28,772 nt of DNA, taken from positions 1 through 28,772 of the forward strand of contig JAFCFF010000002.1 of assembly GCA_017608775.1 (NCBI GenBank), given 5' to 3'. This document shows positions 18,201-24,988 of this stretch, in pieces. Source of the stretch: Candidatus Iainarchaeum sp. Its GTDB lineage: Archaea; Iainarchaeota; Iainarchaeia; Iainarchaeales; JAFCFF01. The notes below the pieces were generated by a model that made no database searches, was not told the origin of the DNA, and saw only the letters and a list, made by a program, of their open reading frames with translations. How positions within the stretch are numbered: position 1 is the first letter of the stretch; the number at the start of each line of letters is the position of its first letter. Position numbers and translations under genes: made by a program.

Positions 18201-19132
18201 TCTTTTTCAACAACAGCCCTAACGCTCTTTCCGTTTTCAACCTCAAAATATGCAACCCCGTCTAGGGTTTCATCATCACCCAGAAACTCCCTACTAATTT
18301 TGTCGTATATTTTAACAACTGCTTCGTCAATGTTGTTTCCCTCTTTGTCCTTTACGTAAACCGCGAGAGTTGCGTTTCTGCCACCCAGGTTTGCGGATAG
18401 TTTTTTTATCGCAAGCTCCAGAATTTCCTCTGTTGCGTTTAGGTTTGTGTATTCTTCCTGATATCCCGGGACCACTACGTTAACTGGAACAAACTCTCCC
18501 TCGGGAAATCTTCCAAGGTTAAACAACCCCTCTGTGTCTGCAAATATTTCTTCCTCCCCAACAAAAACACTCCCTGATGTTATCTGTCCGCCGGAATCAT
18601 AGTCAACCAATCTTATCCTGAAGGAAACTAACTTTGCTGGTTTTAAAAACAGACTAGCCCTTCTTTTTTCCCTAAGGTTCACAACTTCCGAGTCAGAGAC
18701 ATACTCAGGATATCTTGCAGATATGGTAATGGTTTTTTTACCAGGTACCTTAAACGAGACTCTTCCTTGGGCATCTGTAAAACCAGAACATGTTAGGGCA
18801 GTGCAGTCAATACCAGAAAGCGTTACCTCTGCTCCTGCCAAAGGTAGCGATGTTTCCTGATTTATAACCTCAACAGCTAAGACAACATAGCTTGCTTTTC
18901 CAACAACAAAGAAAATAAGCAGAAAAACAACAACAGCAAGAACCCCAAAAACAACAGGCATTGGCGGGATTCCCTTACTTTCTAAAAACTCATCAAACCT
19001 ATCAAGCGGAATTCCCTTACTGCTTAGCCAGTCGCTAAAGGTATAATAGGAATTCTCCATCTTCTCATAGATATTTTTGAAAAAATCTCCTATCTTTGCA
19101 AAAACCCCTTCTGCTCCTTTAGGCTCTGCCAA
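12260..19132 (-). CDS. Giant Ig-like surface protein, paralog C (2290 aa, TTG start)
   Basis: After about 31 extra N-terminal residues come two WLxxKGI motifs (32-41 and 46-55) and a membrane helix at about 57-78. Five or more carboxypeptidase-regulatory-like modules follow (80-600), for example AEVTLSGIDC and TDAQGRVSFKVPG. The module shared by all three giants lies at about 607-737. Two Ig-like segments start with C1081 and C1363 and end in N-x-C. The last third is different from paralog B: a cysteine-rich, apparently globular region, a Pro/Gly linker (PTPGPGGISLNP), a glycine-rich hydrophobic stretch at about 2107-2145, and a Ser/Thr/Glu/Pro tail that may be glycosylated. There is no C-terminal anchor. 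The TTG start is chosen because GGTGA lies 6 nt upstream and a TGA in frame lies three codons upstream. It follows the archaeosortase gene by 32 bp and is probably in the same operon. Function unknown. Confidence 0.9.
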   Translation of the reverse strand: MAEPKGAEGVFAKIGDFFKNIYEKMENSYYTFSDWLSSKGIPLDRFDEFLESKGIPPMPVVFGVLAVVVFLLIFFVVGKASYVVLAVEVINQETSLPLAGAEVTLSGIDCTALTCSGFTDAQGRVSFKVPGKKTITISARYPEYVSDSEVVNLREKRRASLFLKPAKLVSFRIRLVDYDSGGQITSGSVFVGEEEIFADTEGLFNLGRFPEGEFVPVNVVVPGYQEEYTNLNATEEILELAIKKLSANLGGRNATLAVYVKDKEGNNIDEAVVKIYDKISREFLGDDETLDGVAYFEVENGKSVRAVVEKEGFALYNSLDMISDADKSKIINGFTEWSISLERLNTELRLNIRDEDKTAILGAEVRIYDANGNLLKETSFSSSAISDGFLSIRGLDGRRAALRVVVFREGHLPMIFETDGNEERNITLLRATSENSAWLEVSVRKENTFVGNAEVTLFLNNLPLAKGRTDISGKITFRNLPIGIRAKIVARLDAETGEYELTLRQGQNIAEIFLGDGGGILKINIENKTQQEFRASIKIISFDGLEVFSREITEETNELEITLLGGEYTLFLSGEGIKSLEKKIMVEAGKVGEETIVVESVFFEPVGRISISLEEIENTKDTTLERNKDYFVKFRLEAPQDGNGFALIYLGEPGVVEEEYVVDAIAPGKKEFGTSFDLNNFEAREGSAFSQNKNKWVKIYFETGGVKEFRVKVHVGELDSLKVNYMTSFFVDGKELRDPQKELGFKTESFPVLSAEEASCMEDKCVEIFIKDEFGNLGEEFSAYVGKIYILSVRTLQKASVDLQGVNVKFENNKKTMSFALEGEREVRFKTERPGLAIVRVKARLSNGKTVRKEIRFKVYEKAALFVSLNKELFVFGKKDNLVINIKNEKGNTVEDALISIESEKNPNIVLQGNGAEKKGLNGQYVIENISTMKGKLLVKIEARGYDRVERTIDIRDREVLVLEPVYVNLEGLREKEINIRIKNNSDFDITNIVLRLEGEEFTDFQDVLNLRRLNFITEPISVLRAKEGKTVKTRIIYLTAKKENLEGKIVVKGHMFNREVFGEGKIVVDSAALKAGKGTCFQVFPETEFVNLPNMDFERELEFVVENLCGKSLNLALRIEGSRIPGLNVVPEPQTLSLGEGESKSVFVKLKVGKINLPPGTDMVPGDIKISFFTTNADLKKDVFIKLRIIRDISLLIVEPVLIKTDLRVEETRFGPRLVGTNFVVVRNMSRRPLVNLQIPNSLPLTIIDPNILANSYIGGYGFAPFAEFGPAFTGSPIDITERAFKTATSNINLAIFPDPRRVAIPPGGAMQFKIDFLYTPSRQNGLMHSMLTISGRQLSKTGFGQILEGRTNLLFSPLYGCLKVLGNPGVLNFESLEIGQEIKKEIRLKNECAESLSFGPESIEPRQVEGIGGITSELLLEPEKSGLAPGEDGKFKIVFIPKLNQVRQNISITIVGETQAGFEIHSDKIIASVIGGGPAQHEREAEGMALTKNVEIGYCDESGVTTLKIPVVGENCDSEYCDAVGMAKYLDKKISGKLKEIDSVLPNIKSTSDLENKCGSLDECYVSQLGGGQRETARVFFVNDRLTFEPFYGTESVFSSFKRILEKTKPGSILIPYEIYPVSDIEEAKEIVGRGIKGVLLFDGAFQECGAYELSVDGLIKVQKEKVGETAQINALPYVKITYVGETSSCKRRVENFPIFFPLDREIGVDEIMTLKPGTLRKKGDIKDVVLNELNTKLFGDVQRISNVERENEVALERSSETIFILKLSMKPRCGKGSCLEINDEFYKQNVDSEGENVVATEIYEFLSGLLDKEKTVFGCVTKDGLELHFLGATKIREVPEPTPGPGGISLNPLNPEQQLTGLPLDPNFAYGCYPIDWGPAVNARIAFESKSFLANNKDRVWVIKNGDIIETDPSARSPQLQNYVLTKSFNLKENEVLWVCTQMSEQKDVEDQSLKIKFLTGDIEKIKNPELFKEVEKEVEIDMFGCAVDINSFLYSICGKNRTLVLKDKDKYIVSLKKDNEISASERFKDMVKNKEAGITCKDGDIFISDKVLLEKIQEKHDKIYKETGSPVSWFFAHSAYYLDTMFDLGKPFRKTEKAPWWHSLTGIVGGALSTAGLGLTVGGPVGAIALPLVSLGGYTMWKHFAHNAIIKQMIDIQDLINTIDSGGKYLVLEIDVVKQDRGSKVLTKTPPAETYQSLTGLPAKLNKENRKRLDMCWPSVEFLKQFKADISNMEKTVERITAKETQEETSQITPTSQETSPATSHPETATGENERVYHGTVELPTD

Positions 19133-19138
19133 TATATT

Positions 19139-19143
19139 TCACC
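19139..19143 (-). promoter_or_regulatory. Ribosome binding site that decides the TTG start of paralog C
   Basis: The minus strand reads GGTGA, ending 6 nt before TTG at 19132. The TGA inside this element is in frame with the giant gene, so no start further upstream is possible. An overlapping ATG-GTG is in another frame. Confidence 0.65.
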
Positions 19144-19164
19144 ATTTCTCCTAACAAAGTTCCT

Positions 19165-19755
19165 TCAAAAAAACTTATTTCTTTGTTTTTTAAAACCTTT
19201 CCTATTATTTTTTTTCTCTGTTTTTTTAACAAATAAAAGCCACAACCAAAAACCCATCACAAGCGTTAAAAATATCGTAAGGCGAAAAAAAACCTCGTGT
19301 GATAGGAAAATAAGCTGTGTGTTTCCTGTTGAAAGAATAACCACAACCATGCCAAAGATTCTTAGTATGTTTACAAAAAAAACAAAAACTAAGGCACAAA
19401 AAATCCCAAGAAACTTCAGGGTTTTTCTTGCCTCTGAGAAGATTATCGCGGAGGACAATATAGAAAACTCAAACCAACCTGTGCATAGATAGCTTATTAT
19501 AATTACGGCCTCAAGATTTCCTAAGGAAACAAGAAACTCAAATGGTTTTCCGCCAAGAAAAGTTATTTTGTAGCCAAACAGGGAAAGAAGAAAACCAGCA
19601 ACATAACCAACAAAACGTTCTAGAAAAACTTCTATAACTAGACCAAAAACAAGAAGTACGAGAGATAGAAAAACAACACCCAAGAAAAAGCCCATGCCTT
19701 TTTCTATTCTTTTTTTCAGTCCTTTCTTTCCTTTTCTGGTCAGCGATAAGAACAT
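19165..19755 (-). CDS. Archaeosortase/exosortase-family transpeptidase
   Basis: The 196-residue membrane protein has about five or six helices and three motifs typical of the exosortase/archaeosortase family: Cys91 in YLCTGWFEF, Arg132 in NILRIFG, and His153 in LSHEVFF. Family enzymes cleave a C-terminal signal (short motif, membrane helix, basic tail) on secreted proteins and join the new end to a lipid or other surface anchor. The Cys acts as nucleophile, with the Arg and third basic residue assisting. Both ends are strongly basic (RKGKKGLKKR and KKNNRKGFKK) and probably cytoplasmic. It lies 24 bp behind the 140-aa gene, which has a possible sorting tail, and 32 bp before giant paralog C. 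The family call is well supported by the residues and topology; the subfamily and the substrate are not settled. Confidence 0.85.
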   Translation of the reverse strand: MFLSLTRKGKKGLKKRIEKGMGFFLGVVFLSLVLLVFGLVIEVFLERFVGYVAGFLLSLFGYKITFLGGKPFEFLVSLGNLEAVIIISYLCTGWFEFSILSSAIIFSEARKTLKFLGIFCALVFVFFVNILRIFGMVVVILSTGNTQLIFLSHEVFFRLTIFLTLVMGFWLWLLFVKKTEKKNNRKGFKKQRNKFF

Positions 19756-19779
19756 AACAAACTAATCAAAGAACTTTCT

Positions 19780-20202
19780 TTAAGGTTTCTTTCTTAGGAA
19801 CCTCATATAAGCCATAAACCCAAGACTTATCACAACAACAAAGGCAAGAAAAATTTCGTTAAGGATGTTTTTTTCCAGGACAAGAAGACTTTTTCCCTCT
19901 TTTCTTATTTCCAGATCTTTAAATGTCTCAGGAATTTCTATATTTGCTATGTTTTTATCGTCCTCCTGAACAAAGTCAAATCTTTTGTAAAGCCTTCCCT
20001 CTAACCACAGCTCATATGCAGCTTCTTCTGAGACACCTTTTTCCTCACCGGAAAATAGCTTTTTGTAAAAAATCTTTTCATTGTCTTTTTTATCAAATTT
20101 TTTCTCAACCTGTAGTGTTTTTGCAAATACAAACGAGGAAAAAATTAGAAGACCGACAACAAAAACAGCAAAAACACCAAAAACAAAATTTTTTGTCTTC
20201 AT
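19780..20202 (-). CDS. Secreted protein with C-terminal membrane helix and basic tail; possible archaeosortase substrate
   Basis: The 140-residue protein begins with a signal peptide (MKTKN, hydrophobic core, likely cleavage after VFA at residue 27). It has a mostly polar middle and ends with a hydrophobic helix at about 116-133 followed by RFLRKKP. This layout equals that of an archaeosortase target, and the next gene encodes an archaeosortase. However, I see no recognised motif of the PGF, PEF or VPxxxP type before the helix, so it may simply be a protein anchored at its C-terminus. The mature domain holds ELWLEGRLYKRFDF and several acidic stretches; I do not recognise it. It is the first gene of the leftward operon and has a good TATA box (20226-20233) with leaderless spacing. 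Confidence 0.8.
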   Translation of the reverse strand: MKTKNFVFGVFAVFVVGLLIFSSFVFAKTLQVEKKFDKKDNEKIFYKKLFSGEEKGVSEEAAYELWLEGRLYKRFDFVQEDDKNIANIEIPETFKDLEIRKEGKSLLVLEKNILNEIFLAFVVVISLGFMAYMRFLRKKP

Positions 20203-20225
20203 GATAGATTTTTTTGTGGCAAAGT

Positions 20226-20233
20226 TATTTAAA
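20226..20233 (-). promoter_or_regulatory. TATA box of the leftward operon (140-aa gene, archaeosortase, giant C)
   Basis: The minus strand reads TTTAAATA, centred 27-28 bp upstream of the ATG at 20202. A purine-rich stretch (AAGGGG on the minus strand) lies directly upstream, where TFB would bind. The mRNA should be leaderless. Confidence 0.7.
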
Positions 20234-20256
20234 CCCCTTCTCTTTTTTTGGGGGAA

Positions 20257-20277
20257 AAGAGTTTGTAAAAAACTCTT
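20257..20277. promoter_or_regulatory. Inverted repeat between divergent promoters, possible operator
   Basis: Perfect 8-bp arms AAGAGTTT and AAACTCTT flank a 5-nt centre. The repeat lies between the leftward TATA box (ends 20233) and the rightward TATA box (starts 20287), so a bound dimer could affect both promoters. A terminator is unlikely because the flanking genes diverge. Confidence 0.5.
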
Positions 20278-20286
20278 AAGAAAATA

Positions 20287-20294
20287 TATTTAAA
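20287..20294 (+). promoter_or_regulatory. TATA box of the pilus ATPase operon
   Basis: The sequence TATTTAAA lies within ATATATTTAAA and is centred 26-27 bp before the ATG at 20317. This spacing supports a leaderless mRNA and favours the ATG over the TTG three bases earlier. Confidence 0.7.
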
Positions 20295-20299
20295 CTCTT
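20292..20299 (+). promoter_or_regulatory. Third AAACTCTT half-site overlapping the TATA box
   Basis: This is an exact copy of the right arm of the inverted repeat at 20257-20277, placed 22 bp further on (about two helical turns). It overlaps the last three bases of the TATA box. A protein bound here should block promoter use. Confidence 0.4.
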
Positions 20300-20316
20300 T
20301 AAGCTTTTTTTGATTG

Positions 20317-22659
20317 ATGCCTAAGGAAGAATTGGAATATCAATATAAGGAAAGTGGCGGGAAGAGATATTTAATTTTCAACTTCAGGACAAGCGACCTG
20401 TCCCCAGACCTAGCCACAGATCAGCTAACAAGAGCAAATGTTATAAAGGCCTTGCAGGAGTTTGACCCAAATGAAATTGTTTTGGCAGATGTCTATGAAA
20501 GAGTTTATGATGAGGAGGAGACAAGGCTTTTCAAGGAGATAGCTGACCTGGCAGCAAAGCTAAGGGTTGAGACTCCCTGGGCTTATGGAAACCTGAGTGT
20601 AAAGGGATATGACGATCCACAGCTTGGCTTAAAGCATGACGCAATTTCTGACATAGCATCAAACCTTATATTTAGGGATCCGATACTGGCTTACTTCAGG
20701 GTGTTGAAGGAAATTGTTGCTCAGCAATATAAGCTTCCGTCACAGGCTGGAAAAGAACTAGAGGCAACTAAGAAATACCTCTCGGTCTTAAACTATCTGA
20801 AAGATGCCTTTGAGAAAACAACGCTGATAAAAAAAGTAAAGTTTGCCTTGTCAAGGCTTGAGAAAATTCCCTCAACTCAACAAATATATGGCGGGCTGTT
20901 TGAGGCCCAGGTAAAGCCAGCGTTTGTCTCTGCAAGGCTTATTGAACAGCCAGAAACTGAGAAATTTGAGCTTGTTGACTCCTATGTTGTTCTTGACTCA
21001 AATGTAGAGATATATAAACATCCAGACAAGGTTGATTATCTATATTTCATAACCCCTCCAGAGTATTCGCTAAGTCCTGAGAAGTACTTTATACTGGAGA
21101 AGACAAAACAAGTGATGTCTGCAAAAGTTCCTAGCTCTGTTGTGTTGTCCTCTGTTGAGTCAACAAGAAAATATTTTGAGAGAATTTATGAGTCAACAAT
21201 CATTGACATAGCAAAGGAAAACGATATCAAGCTGGATGCCCAGGATATATCTTTATTGGCAAAGTTGACAGGGCGCTACACAGTTGGCTATGGTATTTTG
21301 GAACTCCTTCTTTCCGACAGAAACTTGACAGACGTATATGTCGATGCCCCACTAGGAACCAAACCTATCTATGTTATTCACTCTGAGTATGGTCAGTGTC
21401 AAACAAACATAATATATACAGAAGATGAAGCAAAGATAATGGCATCAAAGCTAAGGGCAATAAGCTCAAGACCTTTTGACGAGGCACATCCGGTTCTTGA
21501 TTATGACCTTCCAGACCTTCAAATAAGGGTTGCGATGATTGGTCCTCCTTTATCGCAGGAGGGAATCGCGTTTGCCTTTCGTCTTCACAAAGTAACTCCA
21601 TGGACATTACCACAGTTTCTGGAAAAAAAGCTGTTTTCCCCAATAGCCGCAGGTATGTTGAGTTTTTTTGTTGACAACCAGATAACAATGATGGTAACAG
21701 GCTCAAGAGGCTCTGGAAAAACCTCTTTGGTTGGTGCTCTAATGCTGGAGATAAACCAAAACACAAGGATAATTGTTCAGGAAGATACAAATGAAATTCC
21801 CATAGAATATATGAAAAGGATTGGTTTTAACATTCAGCATCTCAAGACAAGGTCTCCAATGGCTGCTGAGGGGGGAATTGAGGTTGCTCCTGAAATCGCT
21901 CTAAGGACTGCACTTCGTTTGGGAGACTCCGCGATAGTTATAGGAGAGGTAAGATCCTTGGAGGCAAGGGTTCTTTACGAGGCCATGAGAGTTGGTGCTG
22001 CGGGAAATGTTGTTATGGGAACAATACACGGGGATTCCGCATATTCTGTGTGGGACAGGGTTGTCAACGATCTCCAGGTTCCAACAACCTCCTTCAAGGC
22101 AACAGACATAATCACAGTCCAGAGACCAATCAGGTTTAAGGGCACCTTAAAAAGAGAGAGAAGAATGTATCAGCTAACAGAGGTTAAGAAGCACTGGAAC
22201 GTAGATCCTGCTCAGGAGGGAGGTTTGCTTGACCTTATGCTTTACTCAGCAAAAAACGACAGACTTGACCTGCTCGAGCAAAACCTCAAACACTCAGATC
22301 TCTTCAAGAAAATATCAGCAAGCTCTGGCCTAAGCTTTGATGAGATCTGGAAATACATAAACCTTCTAGGAAAGACAAAACAGTATCTTGTTGATAGAAG
22401 AAAAGATCTTGATATTCCTGATCTGCTGGAGGCAGAAAACACAGTCAAGGCGCATAACAAGTTTCTTATTCTAAGGGAGGAACAGCTTGATGAGTATGGT
22501 GGCATTAGGGAAAAGGAGCTGTTTGACAGATGGAAGACTTGGGTGGACAAAATATTGGTTAAAAGACTTGTGAGGGCAAGAGAGGCTGTGAGGGAAAAAA
22601 AGAAAAAGCCAAAGAAAAAAACACCAAAAACAACAAAGAGGGCAAAAAAGAAGAAATAA
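20317..22659 (+). CDS. GspE/TadA-family secretion ATPase for a type IV filament
   Basis: The 780-residue cytoplasmic ATPase has the full set of type II/IV secretion ATPase motifs: Walker A GSRGSGKT (462-469, Lys468), an Asp box around D490 in QEDTNEI, Walker B ending in IGEVR with Glu544, and a His box TIHGDS with His571. It should power assembly of pilin-like subunits through the membrane platform encoded next. The N-terminal about 330 residues are a long extension with alpha/beta character and the tail is extremely basic (KKKKPKKKTPKTTKR), perhaps for contact with nucleic acid, lipid or the platform protein. The start is the ATG at 20317, which agrees with the TATA spacing; a TTG at 20314 is possible but less likely. 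It is the first gene of the rightward cluster. The ATPase call is firm; whether the filament is a pilus, adhesion thread or other type cannot be seen. Confidence 0.93.
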   Translation: MPKEELEYQYKESGGKRYLIFNFRTSDLSPDLATDQLTRANVIKALQEFDPNEIVLADVYERVYDEEETRLFKEIADLAAKLRVETPWAYGNLSVKGYDDPQLGLKHDAISDIASNLIFRDPILAYFRVLKEIVAQQYKLPSQAGKELEATKKYLSVLNYLKDAFEKTTLIKKVKFALSRLEKIPSTQQIYGGLFEAQVKPAFVSARLIEQPETEKFELVDSYVVLDSNVEIYKHPDKVDYLYFITPPEYSLSPEKYFILEKTKQVMSAKVPSSVVLSSVESTRKYFERIYESTIIDIAKENDIKLDAQDISLLAKLTGRYTVGYGILELLLSDRNLTDVYVDAPLGTKPIYVIHSEYGQCQTNIIYTEDEAKIMASKLRAISSRPFDEAHPVLDYDLPDLQIRVAMIGPPLSQEGIAFAFRLHKVTPWTLPQFLEKKLFSPIAAGMLSFFVDNQITMMVTGSRGSGKTSLVGALMLEINQNTRIIVQEDTNEIPIEYMKRIGFNIQHLKTRSPMAAEGGIEVAPEIALRTALRLGDSAIVIGEVRSLEARVLYEAMRVGAAGNVVMGTIHGDSAYSVWDRVVNDLQVPTTSFKATDIITVQRPIRFKGTLKRERRMYQLTEVKKHWNVDPAQEGGLLDLMLYSAKNDRLDLLEQNLKHSDLFKKISASSGLSFDEIWKYINLLGKTKQYLVDRRKDLDIPDLLEAENTVKAHNKFLILREEQLDEYGGIREKELFDRWKTWVDKILVKRLVRAREAVREKKKKPKKKTPKTTKRAKKKK

Positions 22660-22694
22660 AAAAAATAGAGAGCAGGAAATAAGGAGTTTTGTTT

Positions 22695-22700
22695 AGGGTG
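22695..22700 (+). promoter_or_regulatory. Ribosome binding site deciding the TadC start
   Basis: AGGGTG ends 5 nt before the ATG at 22706. A GTG at 22700 in the same frame lies inside this element, and its nearest other purine tract (AGGAG at 22682-22686) is 13 nt away, so the ATG is preferred. Confidence 0.6.
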
Positions 22701-22705
22701 TGGAA

Positions 22706-24988
22706 ATGCCTAAGTTGGGAGAGCTTTACAAAAAGTTGGTAAAACCAAAAACAGAAAAGGAAAAAAAAGAAGAGGAAAAAAAATTACATCCATTTTATGT
22801 TTTTGCAAAACAAAACTACGCAAGGGCAAGGATAAAACCCGGGAAGGAGGTAACCTTGGCTCCTGGAATCCAGGACGCCTTGGATTTTTTGGGCTGGGAC
22901 CTAACCAAGGAAGAATTTTCATTTGCCATAGCCTCAAAAACAAGGCAGGCAATTTTTACCGGAGTTTTTCTGTTTGCCTTTCTATATGTTTTGATAAACT
23001 TTGTTTTTACAACCTATAGCGGCTACACATATTATCTTTTCTATTATTTTGGTCCGATTTTTATCATAGGAATTATCTACTACATATTTTACTATCAAAA
23101 GCTTCCGATTACACTGGCAAAACAAGAGGCAACAAAAGCCCTTGGATATGTTCCTCAGATTCTAAGCTATCTTATAATGAGCATGAAGCTTGTTCCAAAC
23201 ATGGAGAAGGCAGTTAAGTTTGCGTCTGAGCATGGAAAAGGCAGACTGGCAGAGGAGTTAAAACAACTTTTATGGGAGTTTCAGCTAGGCAAATATTCCT
23301 CGATGGAAGAGGCTCTTGATAACCTGGCATATAAATACAGCATTTATGTTCCTGAGTTCAAAAAAGCAGTGATGTCTATTCGTTCCTCGGTTGTTGAGAA
23401 GGACGAAATAAAAAGAAACTTTATCCTTGACAAAGCCCTGGAGGATGCCCTAGCATCGATAAAGCTAAAGATGGAAGTTTATGCAAGAAACCTAAACCAG
23501 CCAGCAACTTTTCTGTTTTATCTGGGAATCCTTCTTCCACTTATCTTGCTTATAATCGTTCCCTTGGGAGCGATGTTTGGTGCCGGGTTTTTGGCAAACC
23601 CCTTGTTTCTTATTTTTCTCTACAACATAGCAATTCCAGGTACTGCCTTTTACATGGCAAAAAGAATTGTTGATGTAAGACCGCCAACAAACCCAATTCC
23701 AGAGATAGGAGAAGACCATCCAGACCTTCCAAAAAAAGGCCTGATTTTTTTTGACAGGGAAAAGAAAAAAGCCATTGGAGTTGGAGCATTGATCTTCCTT
23801 ATACTTATCTTTGGACTTGTATTTTCGATGTATTTACATAAAGGCTTGTTGTGGTTTATGCCTATAGAGCAAATAACAGCAGGCCTCTCCCCAACATGTG
23901 GGGTTCTTTACTGCGGTTTTGACAACACCCTGGAAAAAATAGCTTATAGACAGGCAACCAGCGTTGAGGAACTAAAAACAAGACTTACTAGCTTGCGTCT
24001 TAGCCCAGACCCGATAGACAAGCAGGAATATTTAAACTTTAAGCTAAACCCAGACAACGACACAACGCCATTTTTCCTTATTCTTGGTTTGATATTAACC
24101 TTTTGTCTGATATTTGCGGTTTCCCAGTATGGAAGGACAAAGTACAGAAGAGAATTACAGGAGGAGGTTACCAAGATGGAGGAAGAGTTCAAGGACTCTA
24201 TCTATCTAATAGCCTCAAGGCTTGCAGAGGGAAAGCCTGTCGAGGAGGCGATAGAATACACAAAGGAGTTTATGCCAAGGGCAAAAATATCCAAAAAAGT
24301 TTTTGCAAGGCTTTTGCATAATCTAAAGCTTTTGGGAATGCCTTTGGAGGTAGCAATATTTGATGAAAACATCGGAGCACTGAGAAACATCCCCTCCGAG
24401 ATTCTTTTGACCTCCTTTAAGGTTTTGATAGACGCTGTTTCCTTAGGAGTTAACGTTGCCTCAAGGACGTTGATCTCGCTTGCCCTACAACTCAAAAACG
24501 CAGAGGAAATCTCAAACCTCCTTAAGATGCTTGTTCACGACATAACAAATATGATGACAACAATGGCTGTTTTTATTGCTCCTATAATCCTGGGAATAAC
24601 AACAGCGATGCAAAAAATAATTATAAAAACAATTATGCCAATAGTTGCTGGAAATCTCTTTGCTTCTTTGTCCCAGGTGACTTCCATAAGATCTCTGCAG
24701 GAAGCAGGCGGATTTGGCGCAGGAGGCATAGAGGGCATGTTTGGAAATCTCTCAACTCTTGAAACCAGAATTTCTCCTGAGAACATTCCCTCAACAACAT
24801 TGTTTTTAATAGTTGTCACAATCTATGTCATAGAACTTCTTTACATAATGGTTTACTTCTCAGTTTCTATAAGAGAGGGACATAATCCAGTTGCGGCAAG
24901 ACTGGAATTTGCAAAGAGACTCCCTTTGGCGATTTTTATTTTTCTGTTGACAATAGTTTTGGCAAACATTATTGGTAGGACTCTATGA
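22706..24988 (+). CDS. TadC/GspF-like membrane platform protein, tandem form
   Basis: The 760-residue protein contains two type II secretion F-like helical domains, at about 140-260 (NMEKAVKFASEHG, LGKYSSMEEALDNLA) and about 495-640 (ASRLAEGKPVEEAIEYTKEF, LIDAVSLGVNVASRTL). Each is followed by membrane helices; about nine helices in all. Such platform proteins bind the ATPase in the cytoplasm and turn ATP hydrolysis into filament growth, as ArlJ or TadC do. The N-terminal about 80 residues are charged and cytoplasmic. A loop of about 60 residues at 392-451 lies between helices, probably outside, and contains CGVLYCGF. The gene starts 46 bp after the ATPase stop and overlaps the next pilin-like gene by 4 bp (ATGA), so these three are one operon. 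Archaeal platform proteins of this two-domain layout are known. The assignment is secure; the specific filament is not. Confidence 0.9.
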   Translation: MPKLGELYKKLVKPKTEKEKKEEEKKLHPFYVFAKQNYARARIKPGKEVTLAPGIQDALDFLGWDLTKEEFSFAIASKTRQAIFTGVFLFAFLYVLINFVFTTYSGYTYYLFYYFGPIFIIGIIYYIFYYQKLPITLAKQEATKALGYVPQILSYLIMSMKLVPNMEKAVKFASEHGKGRLAEELKQLLWEFQLGKYSSMEEALDNLAYKYSIYVPEFKKAVMSIRSSVVEKDEIKRNFILDKALEDALASIKLKMEVYARNLNQPATFLFYLGILLPLILLIIVPLGAMFGAGFLANPLFLIFLYNIAIPGTAFYMAKRIVDVRPPTNPIPEIGEDHPDLPKKGLIFFDREKKKAIGVGALIFLILIFGLVFSMYLHKGLLWFMPIEQITAGLSPTCGVLYCGFDNTLEKIAYRQATSVEELKTRLTSLRLSPDPIDKQEYLNFKLNPDNDTTPFFLILGLILTFCLIFAVSQYGRTKYRRELQEEVTKMEEEFKDSIYLIASRLAEGKPVEEAIEYTKEFMPRAKISKKVFARLLHNLKLLGMPLEVAIFDENIGALRNIPSEILLTSFKVLIDAVSLGVNVASRTLISLALQLKNAEEISNLLKMLVHDITNMMTTMAVFIAPIILGITTAMQKIIIKTIMPIVAGNLFASLSQVTSIRSLQEAGGFGAGGIEGMFGNLSTLETRISPENIPSTTLFLIVVTIYVIELLYIMVYFSVSIREGHNPVAARLEFAKRLPLAIFIFLLTIVLANIIGRTL

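Noticed and set aside
20257..20277. Inverted repeat as a transcription terminator
   Set aside because: It lies between divergent start codons, so no transcript should end there; an operator is more likely.
20314..20316. TTG as start codon of the secretion ATPase
   Set aside because: The ATG three bases later is the stronger start and matches TATA spacing for a leaderless mRNA.
22700..22702. GTG as start codon of the platform protein
   Set aside because: It overlaps the AGGGTG element that is well placed for the ATG at 22706, and its own upstream purine tract is too far.
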